NCBI GenBank assembly: GCA_017532425.1
Contig: JAFXJH010000081.1
Span: forward strand, 1-57,405
Origin: Clostridia bacterium
GTDB lineage: Bacteria; Bacillota; Clostridia; Oscillospirales; CAG-272
Length of the DNA stretch: 57,405 nucleotides
Direction of reading: 5' to 3'
In this document: piece after piece, positions 49,985 through 57,405 of the stretch
Layout: every line of letters begins with the position of its first letter
How positions within the stretch are numbered: position 1 is the first letter of the stretch
Program-made: the position numbers and the translations under genes
The notes under the pieces: generated by a model
Database searches by the model: none
The model's input: the letters and a program-made list of their open reading frames with translations, nothing else
Told to the model about the DNA's origin: nothing

Positions 49985-50021
49985 AAAAATCACAGAACTC
50001 AAAAAGAATTCTGTGATTTTT
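49985..50021 (+). terminator. Terminator after DUF2812 gene
   Basis: AAAAATCACAGAA pairs with TTCTGTGATTTTT; the T-run completes an intrinsic terminator. A-runs on the left let it work for the leftward peptidase gene too. Confidence 0.85.
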
Positions 50022-50033
50022 CGTTATTACAAA

Positions 50034-51167
50034 TCAAAAATGCGAAAGTATCATCTCAAACGCGACGCGAATACCGGGAAGAAGGCTTTCGATATTCACG
50101 TATTCCTCACGGGTATGCGCTCCGCCGCCCGTGACACATCCGAGGCAGACAGACGGAATACCCTTTGACAGCGGGATATTGCAGTCTGTCGATCCGCTGC
50201 CGCGAGACGGGATATATCCGAAGTGCTTCTCTACCGCCGAGGATGCGCGACAAGCAAGCGCTTCTTCAGCCAAAGCATCCACCACGCCCGAGCAAGGACG
50301 GTCTCCGACGAGTGTGACCTTGATATTCTCTCCCCTGCCCTTATGGATCTCGATTATTTTATCAAATTCGCCTTGCATATAAGCGAGCGACTCGCGCTCA
50401 TCAGATCGGAATTCGTACAGCATTTCGGCGTGCTGTGCTATCGTATTGACCGACGTACCGCCGTTTATTATTCCCACGTTGTAGGTAGTTTTGACCTTTT
50501 CGGGAACTTTCACGCCGTAAAGGTCGCAAACGAGCGCGGCAAGCAGATGTATCGCGTTTTTATTGCCGAATTTCGCATAGGAATGTCCGCCCTCGGTGTT
50601 AATCTCCACACAAAATCTCTTCGACCCGACCGCGCGGTTTATAATACCGTAAGAATATCCGTCGAAGGTGATAAACTCCTTCATATCATCTCCGAAATCC
50701 TCGACTATCTTGCGCGAGCCCTTGAGGTTACCGAGCCCTTCTTCACCCGAATTTATCACAAGCAGAAGTCTGCCGTCTTTCGGAGTTATCTTATTTTCCG
50801 CGATATATTTTGCCGCCATCAGAAGCGCGACCGCGTTTGCGGTATCGTCACCCACTCCCGGGCAGTATATTTTGCCGTCCTCAATGGCAAGAGGAAGCAT
50901 CTCCGTGTCGGGAAACACGACGTCGCTGTGTGCCATATATACGGTAGTCGGCTTGTTTTCGTCGAATCCGAGCTTATAGACCACGTTCAGCGCGTCGTCG
51001 ATATAAACGCCCTCTGCGCCCTGCTTTTTCAGCCAGTTTAGGCAAAACTCGGCACGTTTTTCCTCGTGATTAGAGGGCGCGGGAATCTGCGCAAGGGTGA
51101 TAAGAAGCTCACGCGCCTCGTCCTTATGCGATTCTATGTAATCAAAGATATCTTTTGTCAGCTCCAT
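50034..51167 (-). CDS. M20-family metallopeptidase/amidohydrolase
   Basis: Protein of 377 residues with the co-catalytic zinc site: VYMAHSDVVFPD (His80, Asp82), GVGDDTANAVAL (Asp107), VINSGEEGLGNLKG (Glu142 catalytic, Glu143) and a late SRGSGSTDCN / GGGAHTREEYV (His) segment. The dimerisation lid lies at about 180-290 (GGHSYAKFGNKNAIHLLAAL). This group includes tripeptidase/PepT-like, ArgE/DapE and CPG2 enzymes; substrate here is probably a small peptide or acylated amino acid. Cytosolic. Own promoter at 51197. Confidence 0.87.
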   Translation of the reverse strand: MELTKDIFDYIESHKDEARELLITLAQIPAPSNHEEKRAEFCLNWLKKQGAEGVYIDDALNVVYKLGFDENKPTTVYMAHSDVVFPDTEMLPLAIEDGKIYCPGVGDDTANAVALLMAAKYIAENKITPKDGRLLLVINSGEEGLGNLKGSRKIVEDFGDDMKEFITFDGYSYGIINRAVGSKRFCVEINTEGGHSYAKFGNKNAIHLLAALVCDLYGVKVPEKVKTTYNVGIINGGTSVNTIAQHAEMLYEFRSDERESLAYMQGEFDKIIEIHKGRGENIKVTLVGDRPCSGVVDALAEEALACRASSAVEKHFGYIPSRGSGSTDCNIPLSKGIPSVCLGCVTGGGAHTREEYVNIESLLPGIRVAFEMILSHF

Positions 51168-51196
51168 ATTTTTCTATCCTTTCAGAATATGGTTTT

Positions 51197-51225
51197 ATTA
51201 TAGCACAGAATTTCCGAAATGTAAA
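51197..51225 (-). promoter_or_regulatory. Promoter of the M20 peptidase gene
   Basis: Minus strand TTTACA (51225-51220), 17-base spacer, TATAAT (51202-51197). Confidence 0.6.
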
Positions 51226-51233
51226 TAGGAGGG

Positions 51234-51264
51234 CAAAAAACGGGAGGCAAAAGCGTCTCCCGTT
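51234..51264 (-). terminator. Terminator after first lipoprotein gene
   Basis: AACGGGAG / CTCCCGTT stem; read leftward it ends in a T-run (A6 at 51235-51240 on the given strand). It separates the lipoprotein gene from the peptidase promoter. Confidence 0.75.
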
Positions 51265-51275
51265 CTTTACTTCAA

Positions 51276-52319
51276 TTATTTTTCTCTTTTTGCAAATATC
51301 GCATCAAACTCGGTAATATTTTCAAGGTCACTCTTCTTAACTTCAAAGGTCATAAAGTATTCCGTTATAAGCGCTCCTCCCATTTCCGGATCGTTTTTAC
51401 GTAATACGTGTGCAACAAAACTATTTCCGTCGAAAGACAGGCTCTTCAAACCGTGTTGGTAACAAGTGTAGTTTTCAGTAATATATACGAGCATCAAAGA
51501 GTTTTCAGCAAAAAATTCATCGTCATATTCTCTCGTTGCTTCGTTAAACGCCATAGCTTCATTACCATAATCGTAGTCGTATACCTTTTCTCCGCCAAAC
51601 TGTTCCTTGAACTGCTTTAATTCTGCCACGGAATCAAATTTGAATACAGGAAGATGCCTTACGCCGTCGTCAGAATCGAATTTATCCGCGTTCAGTGAAT
51701 AGTCTTTAAATTTAGCACCATTTGCTTTGGAAATCTTAAAGTCAATCTCATTTTCGTTTGATATCTCAAATCTATAAGCACATTCGTATTTTGACCACTC
51801 GTGTTTTTTCTCTTTCTCAATATATTTACCTTGTTTTTTAACTTTGATCACCAGATAATAAGAACCGGAAAACAAATAAACGGGAATTCTGTCCTCCTCG
51901 CTGTAGCATATACGCTCGTTTTGTTCGTCATAAACCGAAAGAGAAATAAACTCGGTGCCTTCGCCGTAATGTATTTTAAAATCATCCGTATAAGATATTT
52001 GCGGAATTTCATCTTTTTTCGAAGTCAAACCACCATATAAAACGCTGACCCCGTTCCAAGTATGCCAATACGGTTCCCATTCACTGCCATTAAAATATTC
52101 CTTCCAGATGCAGTTCTCATACGGTGCGGTCTTCTTTCTGTCAGACTCAAGCAAAATAAGTGAATCATCAAAAGGCAAATTATTTTCATCATCTTTTTCT
52201 TTGTCGCCTTTGTCGATTTCAGGCTTTCCGTCGTATTCGTCATCGTCTATGCCATTATCGCAGGCAATCAGAGCAAGCAAACAAGCAAGCGTCAAAAGTA
52301 TCGCAATTAGTTTTTTCAT
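51276..52319 (-). CDS. Lipoprotein, paralogue A of tandem pair
   Basis: Protein of 347 residues from the ATG at 52319 (MKKLIAILLTLACLLALIAC); the lipobox Cys is residue 20 and an Asp/Lys-rich linker follows. An upstream in-frame ATG at 52367 is not preceded by a ribosome site. The body (about 60-345) is beta-rich and matches its neighbour 52428-53426 over nearly the whole length (KIHYGEGTEF / KIHYREDIEF; GKYIEKEKK; EYDDEFFAENSLMLVYI). The ending FMTFEVKKSDLENITEFDA is also shared. No known family comes to mind. Surface lipoprotein of unknown role. Confidence 0.75.
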   Translation of the reverse strand: MKKLIAILLTLACLLALIACDNGIDDDEYDGKPEIDKGDKEKDDENNLPFDDSLILLESDRKKTAPYENCIWKEYFNGSEWEPYWHTWNGVSVLYGGLTSKKDEIPQISYTDDFKIHYGEGTEFISLSVYDEQNERICYSEEDRIPVYLFSGSYYLVIKVKKQGKYIEKEKKHEWSKYECAYRFEISNENEIDFKISKANGAKFKDYSLNADKFDSDDGVRHLPVFKFDSVAELKQFKEQFGGEKVYDYDYGNEAMAFNEATREYDDEFFAENSLMLVYITENYTCYQHGLKSLSFDGNSFVAHVLRKNDPEMGGALITEYFMTFEVKKSDLENITEFDAIFAKREK

Positions 52320-52427
52320 TATGAAAACCTCCTTAATATAATCATTCGAATATCCAAATAATTTCAATATATCAATATTACAATAGGTACCACGACCGAG
52401 TCGTACAAAACGCCATAGTTCAGCCTG

Positions 52428-53426
52428 TTATCCCATATTCCTCACAAGTTCCGCATCGAAATCGGTGATATTTTCCATATCGCTCTTCTTGACTTCAAAG
52501 GTTATAAACCAATCCGCCATATCATCTGTTACATCCCCCGGTCTGTTGGTCTGTGCTATATATGCGACAAATTTTGTTCCGTCACAGTGCACGTTCTTCA
52601 CACCGAATCGGAAAGAACCGCTGTTTGCGGAAACGTAAACAAGTATTAGCGAATTTTCAGCGAAAAATTCATCGTCGTATTCTTTTGTAACCTCGTTAAA
52701 CGACGGAACTTCATCCCATCCGTAGTCGTACACATTTTCTCCGCCGAAATCTTTCTTGAACTGACTAAGTTCTTCGGGAAATTCAAGCTCAAATATCGGA
52801 AGATGTATTACACCGTCGTCAGAGCTGAATTTATCTTTGTTCAGTGAATAGTCTTTAAATTTACCGATGTGTGCACGCGAAAATTTGAAGTCGATCTCTT
52901 CTTCGTTTAATATTTCAAACTTATAAACACATTCATAGCCCGAGGTCTCAAATTTGTCTTGTTCTTTAATATATTCGCCTTGTTTTTTAACCTCAATTAC
53001 AAGATAATATACGCCCGCTGTCAAATAAACGGGGATATTTTCTTCGGTCGCTTGGCAAATATTATCAAAATCGCCGTTATAAACCTCAAGCGATCTAAAC
53101 TCAATGTCTTCTCTGTAATGGATCTTAAAATCATCACTGTAGGTTATTTGCGGGATCTTATCCTTTATTTTTTCCAATTTCCAAGACGCACGTACTCCGT
53201 CAACAGAAGTCCAACCGCCGCCGTTCCAGCTCTCACCCCACGCAAAACATTCGTACGGCTTCGTCATTTTACCGTCAGACTCAATCAAAATAAGTGGCTC
53301 CGCAAAAGGCTCGCCTTTTTCTTGGTCGAGCTTTCCGTCATACTCGTCATCCTCTACAGCGTTATCGCAGGCAATCAGAGCAAGCAAACACGCAAGCGTT
53401 AAAAGTATCGCAATCAGCTTCTTCAT
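52428..53426 (-). CDS. Lipoprotein, paralogue B of tandem pair
   Basis: Protein of 332 residues from the second of two close ATGs (53426), which has correct spacing from AGGAGG; the first (53432) is only two bases from it. Signal and lipobox are near identical to paralogue A (MKKLIAILLTLACLLALIAC). Shared segments include IPVYLTAGVYYLVIEVKKQG, FKDYSLNKDKFSSDDGVIHL and FFAENSLILVYVSANSG. A local duplication followed by divergence is the simplest origin. Function unknown. Confidence 0.75.
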   Translation of the reverse strand: MKKLIAILLTLACLLALIACDNAVEDDEYDGKLDQEKGEPFAEPLILIESDGKMTKPYECFAWGESWNGGGWTSVDGVRASWKLEKIKDKIPQITYSDDFKIHYREDIEFRSLEVYNGDFDNICQATEENIPVYLTAGVYYLVIEVKKQGEYIKEQDKFETSGYECVYKFEILNEEEIDFKFSRAHIGKFKDYSLNKDKFSSDDGVIHLPIFELEFPEELSQFKKDFGGENVYDYGWDEVPSFNEVTKEYDDEFFAENSLILVYVSANSGSFRFGVKNVHCDGTKFVAYIAQTNRPGDVTDDMADWFITFEVKKSDMENITDFDAELVRNMG

Positions 53427-53457
53427 AAACATATCCTCCTAAATAAAATTTTCAACA

Positions 53458-54405
53458 TCATTCATTACAAAACGTACTGAAGGTATACTGTACGTAGTTT
53501 CCGTCCTTATAGTACATTTCGTACGTATAGATCTTATTCATTTCGAGCTCGATATCGATCTGTTTGATCCATTTACCGCTATAGACCACCTTTTCGTTTG
53601 TAAGCTCGCTATTATAGTCATACTGCTTTACAACAAATTTATTGAACTTTTTGCCGTAATCGTAATTCGCGGTATAAAGAGTGAGCTCGTAGTCTATACC
53701 CTTTTCAAACTCGTTTTCTCCTTTATGCTCTTCGCACAGGAGATAGATGTCGACGTCTGCCTTTCTGCCGTTCCAATCATAGTCCGCTCTGACCACTTTC
53801 GCAGTCTGATTCGTGCTTGACGAGCTATTTCCCTTTGTAAATCCGAACGCATACGATATATTAGGCGGGTAAGCGTAATACTGAGGCAAGCTTCCCATCA
53901 CCTCTTCGCCGCACAGATCGTAGAAGCAGGTCGAGCATTTATTGAATATCTTACTCGGACTCGCGTTATCTCCTTCAGACGTTTTGGATGTACCGTCCTC
54001 GTAGTTTACAGTAAGCGTCCATCCGCTGCCGTCGTAAATCGTTTCGGTGGTTTTGTATTCTTTTTTCAGACCGAACAATCCGTTTGAGTAGCAAGTATCG
54101 ATAAAAGCCTTTTCGGCATCGTCGGTAAAAGTACTTTTCAGCTGAAGCTCCGGATCTTCGTTATCAGCGGGAAGATAACCGATAGAATAATACTTGTTCT
54201 CGTCAAAATCAAGAACGTATTCCCTCGTATATCCTCCGTTATAGTCCACGGTGATATAGCTGAGCTTCGTTATTCTGACCCCGTCATATTCTTTGACAGC
54301 TTCTCTGTCTTCACCGTCATCCTCAAAGCTGCTGTCATCAGCTTCGCATGAAAGCAAGGTCAGCACACAAAGCACAGCCAAAAGCATCGCAAGTATTTTT
54401 TTCAT
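53458..54405 (-). CDS. Hypothetical lipoprotein
   Basis: Protein of 315 residues starting MKKILAMLLAVLCVLTLLSC at the ATG 54405, behind a GGAGG site; the lipobox Cys is residue 20. Acidic linker (ADDSSFEDDGEDREA), then a beta-rich domain with many Tyr/Asp (YNGGYTREYVLDFDENKYYS, GWTLTVNYEDGTSKTSEGDN). No relationship to the tandem paralogues beyond type. Ends 31 bases before paralogue B's start. Function unknown. Confidence 0.7.
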   Translation of the reverse strand: MKKILAMLLAVLCVLTLLSCEADDSSFEDDGEDREAVKEYDGVRITKLSYITVDYNGGYTREYVLDFDENKYYSIGYLPADNEDPELQLKSTFTDDAEKAFIDTCYSNGLFGLKKEYKTTETIYDGSGWTLTVNYEDGTSKTSEGDNASPSKIFNKCSTCFYDLCGEEVMGSLPQYYAYPPNISYAFGFTKGNSSSSTNQTAKVVRADYDWNGRKADVDIYLLCEEHKGENEFEKGIDYELTLYTANYDYGKKFNKFVVKQYDYNSELTNEKVVYSGKWIKQIDIELEMNKIYTYEMYYKDGNYVQYTFSTFCNE

Positions 54406-54492
54406 ACGATTGACCTCCGAATAATCAAAATTTGTTCTTTCACTATATAAGACGATTTTTATTTGAAAAAGTCGCGTGTTTTTTGAAAAAAA

Positions 54493-54525
54493 TTCAAAAA
54501 AATGCACTCAGGGGCGAGTGCATCT
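54493..54525 (-). terminator. Terminator after the fourth lipoprotein gene
   Basis: TGCACTC / GAGTGCA stem; read leftward it is followed by a T7 run. It isolates the 54532-55152 gene from the one downstream. Confidence 0.75.
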
Positions 54526-54531
54526 TTTTAT

Positions 54532-55152
54532 TCAGTTAGCTTTTCGTATTTTTACCGAGGTATATCCTAATTTGGACTGTATCTCATTGACAACGGTCGA
54601 GGGAGATGCGGTGTAATCAATAAAGTAAAACGAATAATCCGCTATTGCACTTTCACCCTCAATGGTTTCGGTCTCAGGCTCTTCAAGATCATTCTTCTGG
54701 AAATGTGTGTATATCTTGTAAAGCTTACCGTTTTTATAGTGAAGCTCCATGTAGTTAAAACCGCTGCCGTCCGAAACCGTAACAATATATTCTCCACCGT
54801 TATTAACGTCCTGAAGAGTCGGGCTTGCCGGCTTATTGTTATTATTATCATTTCCGCCGCTTGTGTTACCACCGTTGTTTCCGCCTACAACATATCCGAG
54901 TTCTGAAAGAATTGCCACTTGTTTTTCATAGGGATATGAATAAAAGGTTTCTTCAGATATTCCCATTTCAAGAAGGACCGCAAGCATCTCCTCGCTAAGC
55001 TCGATCTCACCATTCTCTTCGGGCTTCGCTTGAGTTTCGTTTTCATCTTCCTCGGGTGTCTTTATACCACCAACCTCATCCGTTGTGTTACATCCTGCAA
55101 AAGCAAATACAAGCATAACAATCGTTAAAATAAAAGCAAATGTTCTTTTCAT
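54532..55152 (-). CDS. Hypothetical lipoprotein with Gly/Asn linker
   Basis: Protein of 206 residues. Signal MKRTFAFILTIVMLVFAFAG followed by Cys21 (lipobox). An acidic Glu/Lys stretch, a helical hairpin (LSEEMLAVLLEMGISEETFY, KQVAILSELGYV), a flexible NNGGNTSGGNDNNNNK linker and a C-terminal beta domain that ends SKLGYTSVKIRKAN. No family recognised. Promoter at 55194-55221. Function unknown. Confidence 0.7.
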   Translation of the reverse strand: MKRTFAFILTIVMLVFAFAGCNTTDEVGGIKTPEEDENETQAKPEENGEIELSEEMLAVLLEMGISEETFYSYPYEKQVAILSELGYVVGGNNGGNTSGGNDNNNNKPASPTLQDVNNGGEYIVTVSDGSGFNYMELHYKNGKLYKIYTHFQKNDLEEPETETIEGESAIADYSFYFIDYTASPSTVVNEIQSKLGYTSVKIRKAN

Positions 55153-55193
55153 TATATTCTCCTGACATAAATATATCTTTTAATAATAAACTA

Positions 55194-55221
55194 ATTCTAC
55201 CACATATAAGTATTTTTTCAA
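55194..55221 (-). promoter_or_regulatory. Promoter of the Gly/Asn-linker lipoprotein gene
   Basis: Minus strand TTGAAA (55221-55216), 16-base spacer, TAGAAT (55199-55194). Confidence 0.5.
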
Positions 55222-55242
55222 GTATTTTTTGGAAAAATTCAA

Positions 55243-55680
55243 TTATTTTTTCATTTCCATATAAGGAAGGACTTCGTATCCGCATCTTTCATACAGCTTT
55301 ACTGCTCCTTCGTTTTCAGCTTCGACCTCTAAGCGAAAGAGCGAGCCCGGATATTTTTCTTCGATATATCTCAAAAACGAGCCTCCGATTCCCATTTTGC
55401 GATACTCGTCTTTAACGTAAAGATCTTCTATCCATATGCAAGGCTTTCCAAACTCTGCCGAAAAGCTTTTTGCGACCATTGCGTATCCCTGCACACTGTT
55501 TTCGTCCTCAAATATATAGCCTTCGATATACGGGCTGTCACCGACGCAGTTATCGATATCCGCTTCAAATATTTCCTTCGAGCCGTTACTCAAAACCGCC
55601 GGCGAAGCATAGAAGACCCTCATCATCTCAATAACGCTCGGCTTGTCATTTTTCTCCATAAGTCTGATCGTAGTTTTCAT
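55243..55680 (-). CDS. GNAT-family N-acetyltransferase
   Basis: Protein of 145 residues, single GNAT domain. The acetyl-CoA pyrophosphate loop is near residue 90, VKDEYRKMGIGGSFLRYIEE (R/Q-x-x-G-x-G/A form: Arg-Lys-Met-Gly-Ile-Gly). The preceding strand CIWIEDLYV and the C-terminal VEAENEGAVKLYERCGYEV complete the family pattern. Substrate may be an amino group of a small molecule or a protein N-terminus; not readable. Confidence 0.87.
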   Translation of the reverse strand: MKTTIRLMEKNDKPSVIEMMRVFYASPAVLSNGSKEIFEADIDNCVGDSPYIEGYIFEDENSVQGYAMVAKSFSAEFGKPCIWIEDLYVKDEYRKMGIGGSFLRYIEEKYPGSLFRLEVEAENEGAVKLYERCGYEVLPYMEMKK

Positions 55681-55787
55681 ATATTTAACCTCTTAGCTGA
55701 TTTAAGATTTTTTTATTTTAACTATTATATCACAGTTTGTGCGTAAAGTAAATAGCATCAAAGCTTTTACAAGCCACCGCCCTGCGA

Positions 55788-55820
55788 CAAAAACAGACCC
55801 CACAAACGTGAGGTCTGTTT
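55788..55820 (-). terminator. Hairpin between the GNAT and XRE genes
   Basis: AAACAGACC-CCAC pairs with GTGAGGTCTGTTT. Read leftward it ends in a T-run and lies about 70 bases past the stop of the XRE gene at 55890, so it can end that transcript. Confidence 0.65.
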
Positions 55821-55889
55821 AAATAGTGTTTGAAGTTATTATCTTTTGGGTTTTGGCAGTATACTCTGCCTAATAACCCCGGATCTGTC

Positions 55890-56879
55890 TTAATACTTAC
55901 TGTGTTTGTCGGCAACAAGATCGCAGATACACATTACTACAGGAAACAAAACGCCGCCTATTGCATAGACCAACCAAGAGATATGCCAGTCATTTTTAAG
56001 AAAGCTCCAGGCAAGATATATTGCGGTAAGAATACCCCAATAGCCAAAACCGACAACATCTTTTATGCCCGTTCTCTTTTTTTCTTTTTCCGTAAAATCT
56101 CCTTCTTTGAGAAGCTTTTGCATACTTGCGTTTTGAACACCTACGACAATAAACATTCCTGCACCTATGCCTGCAATAATCATCAGCACGGCAAGTGCTG
56201 CCGCAACAAGTATCTCGTTTTCCGAAAAAGATAATAATACCAACGGAACAACAGAGAAAATACATACACACGTTGCAATTATATTATAAGCAATATAGGT
56301 CGGCCTGAAGGCGTTTTTCTTTTCTGTAACTAACCCTTTCACTCCGTATTCAAGCTCAAAGGGGACGTTCTTGTCAAGAAATTCATACGGCTGATTTTTG
56401 AAGCCACAATAAATGTGGATAGGAACGGCACATAGAGCAAAAGCAAAGATAACCGCAAAGCCAACCGCATTTGCTGTTGTTTCTGTTACAACAGCATTAG
56501 GTAGTCCTGACAGCATGCTCAATACAATTAGTGTGACAGGAGAAATAATCCATAAAAACGTAGCAAGAGCAATACGCCAAGATGCTTTCTTCCTTTGCTC
56601 GATATATGCGTTTGCTTCTTCTATTGAAATTCTTTTTACAGTTGTATCCGAAGAAGTATCGTTAGTAAATTCTTCGTCCTCTATCTCATCCTTCAAAAGG
56701 TAGTCTGTTGTAACACCGAACAATGTGGAAAGTTGCAATATCTTTCCCAAATCGGGAATCGTCTGTGCGCTCTCCCATTTCGAAACAGCTTGTCGCGACA
56801 CGTTCATTTTGTCTGCAAGCTCTTCTTGAGACCAACCGTTCTTTTTTCTGAGTCTGATAATTTTGTCAGCTAAAATCAT
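55890..56879 (-). CDS. XRE-family regulator with C-terminal membrane domain
   Basis: Protein of 329 residues from the ATG at 56879, preceded by CGAGGTG; the upstream ATG at 56912 lacks a site. The N-terminal HTH (about 3-60) is IRLRKKNGWSQEELADKMNV followed by SRQAVSKWESAQTIPDL. An acidic linker leads to five or six membrane helices (about 105-325). XRE-membrane fusions are common in Clostridia and probably couple an envelope signal to repression. A palindrome overlaps its promoter region, so autoregulation is likely. Confidence 0.82.
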   Translation of the reverse strand: MILADKIIRLRKKNGWSQEELADKMNVSRQAVSKWESAQTIPDLGKILQLSTLFGVTTDYLLKDEIEDEEFTNDTSSDTTVKRISIEEANAYIEQRKKASWRIALATFLWIISPVTLIVLSMLSGLPNAVVTETTANAVGFAVIFAFALCAVPIHIYCGFKNQPYEFLDKNVPFELEYGVKGLVTEKKNAFRPTYIAYNIIATCVCIFSVVPLVLLSFSENEILVAAALAVLMIIAGIGAGMFIVVGVQNASMQKLLKEGDFTEKEKKRTGIKDVVGFGYWGILTAIYLAWSFLKNDWHISWLVYAIGGVLFPVVMCICDLVADKHSKY

Positions 56880-56931
56880 AAAAACACCTCGTTTGACAGT
56901 TTCGTAAAGCACCCTGCTTCATCGTGCCTGT

Positions 56932-56960
56932 ATTGTAGCACAAATAGAGCTTACACGCCA
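56932..56960 (-). promoter_or_regulatory. Extended -10 promoter of the XRE gene
   Basis: Minus strand TGC-TACAAT (-10 at 56937-56932) with a TG extension; the -35 position (TGGCGT) is poor, typical of a regulated promoter. Confidence 0.45.
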
Positions 56961-56996
56961 CCAACCGACGCCTTTCAATATGTCAACCGTCGGTTG
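56961..56996. promoter_or_regulatory. Palindromic operator CAACCG-T-CGGTTG with a second half
   Basis: CAACCGTCGGTTG (56984-56996) is a perfect palindrome; CCAACCGACG (56961-56970) repeats its half. Together they form a longer dyad CAACCGACG...CGTCGGTTG upstream of the XRE promoter. Confidence 0.6.
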
Positions 56997-57118
56997 CTTT
57001 TTCTTTTATATACAGCTTACCGTCAAGATTAAGTTTATTTATCAGTCATATTATACCATAAAAACGGCAAAAAGTAAATAGAACGGCGGAGTTTTTACAA
57101 ATTGAACCGCCCTACACC

Positions 57119-57166
57119 GTAGGGGCAAACTGCGTTCGCCCGCGGGAGACCACAGGTCTCCCCTAC
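57119..57166. repeat. REP-like cloverleaf element
   Basis: Outer arms GTAGGGG (57119-57125) and CCCCTAC (57160-57166) enclose two inner hairpins: GGGC-AAAC-TGC-GTTC-GCCC (one mismatch) and GGGAGACC-ACA-GGTCTCCC. The core 'GTAGGGGC(A/G)AACTGCGTTCGCCCGCGG' type is, from memory, a frequent intergenic repeat in gut Clostridia genomes. No gene in 56880-57405. Confidence 0.7.
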
Positions 57167-57174
57167 GAAAAGAA

Positions 57175-57207
57175 AAAACAGCACCCACCGAAATGAGTGC
57201 TGTTTTT
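57175..57207. terminator. Bidirectional terminator-like hairpin
   Basis: AAAACAGCAC pairs with GTGCTGTTTT with a T-run after it and an A-run before it. No gene ends near it on the visible side, so it may serve a gene off the right edge reading leftward. Confidence 0.65.
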
Positions 57208-57263
57208 GTATCGAAATAATCCCAAATGGGTAATTATCTCTTGGAGTTTTAAGAACACTGTTT

Positions 57264-57317
57264 GATATCGTGCATTTATCGTGTGATTTCGTGCGATATC
57301 GTGAATATCGTGAGTAT
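57264..57317. repeat. Degenerate ATCGTG direct repeats
   Basis: ATCGTG or near copies recur about every 9-12 bases (ATCGTGCAT, ATCGTGTGA, TTCGTGCGA, ATCGTGAAT, ATCGTGAGT, ATCGTTTGA). They are followed by GTTGCACCAAATTTGCACCAAA. Spaced direct repeats next to a short repeat pair can mark arm-type sites of an integrase; no recombinase is visible in the window. Confidence 0.5.
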
Positions 57318-57356
57318 CGTTTGATAAAGTGTTGCACCAAATTTGCACCAAAATCA

Positions 57357-57405
57357 CACCACATTAAACGCCCATTCAGCTCGATAAATTGGAATTTGAC
57401 ACTCC
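57357..57405 (-). other. Possible C-terminal end of an off-window gene
   Basis: Read leftward from the right edge, one frame is open to a TGA at 57357-57359 and gives ECQIPIYRAEWAFNVV. Sixteen residues are too few to identify; it may be chance. Confidence 0.2.

Noticed and set aside
486..57364. tRNA or rRNA genes
   Set aside because: I looked for cloverleaf ends and rRNA signatures in the spacers and saw none; the only tRNA-related signal is the T-box.

Overview
The window looks like chromosomal DNA of an uncultured, probably gut-associated member of the Clostridia (Bacillota). The reasons are purine-rich Shine-Dalgarno sites (GAAAGGAG type) before nearly every gene, consensus sigma-A promoters, a T-box leader, an RqcH homologue, a complete V-type ATPase operon in the Enterococcus/Clostridium order, PadR-DUF2812 and XRE-membrane regulator modules, and Firmicutes-type lipoproteins. 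No rRNA, tRNA, transposase or CRISPR array was seen. The organism call is an inference from gene content, not a database match.

Left part (1-16.1 kb): the tail of a polysaccharide flippase, three small leftward genes of unknown function, then rightward housekeeping genes (YfcE-type phosphodiesterase, a membrane protein, rqcH, a MATE exporter, an unknown protein). The nine-gene V-ATPase operon (H/G-like, I, K, E, C, F, A, B, D) follows, with its own promoter and terminator. The K proteolipid carries the Thr-Gln / Gln / Glu residues that bind Na+ in the Enterococcus enzyme, so Na+ coupling is likely.

Middle (16.2-32.1 kb): a DUF4830 protein, two RNA methyltransferases, and a GH110 alpha-galactosidase lying between two unusual intergenic arrays of short hairpins with constant 7-8 nt separators. 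Then come small metabolic genes, including an internally deleted YitT gene, a phosphatase, a DMT transporter and a Nudix hydrolase. A cytoplasmic carbohydrate operon follows (GH78-like rhamnosidase, PHP phosphoesterase, CE6-like esterase), then a DUF6514 gene, a split chromate transporter pair, a candidate PD-(D/E)XK protein and, convergent with it, cca.

The standout locus is 32.1-45.3 kb, a seven-gene leftward operon with its own promoter and terminator. In transcription order it encodes a 1088-residue solute-binding protein with two predicted beta-sandwich domains and a helical spacer, a MalF/MalG-type permease pair, an NHL-propeller/TPR/Yip1 membrane fusion, a 1113-residue secreted DUF5696 protein with a TIM-barrel-like half, and a second MalF/MalG-type pair. 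It has no ATPase and no lipobox on the binding protein. It looks like an integrated glycan-capture and import machine that I cannot match to a described system; it is the best candidate here for new biology.

Right part (45.3-57.4 kb): a small helix-turn-helix regulator, a Trp-specifying T-box leader controlling a stand-alone trpB and a TIM-barrel isomerase, and a PadR/DUF2812 pair with a perfect 19-bp inverted-repeat operator. An M20 peptidase, four consecutive lipoprotein genes (two of them tandem paralogues), a GNAT acetyltransferase and an XRE-membrane regulator with a palindromic operator follow. The right edge is non-coding, with a REP-like element, a terminator-like hairpin and degenerate ATCGTG repeats.
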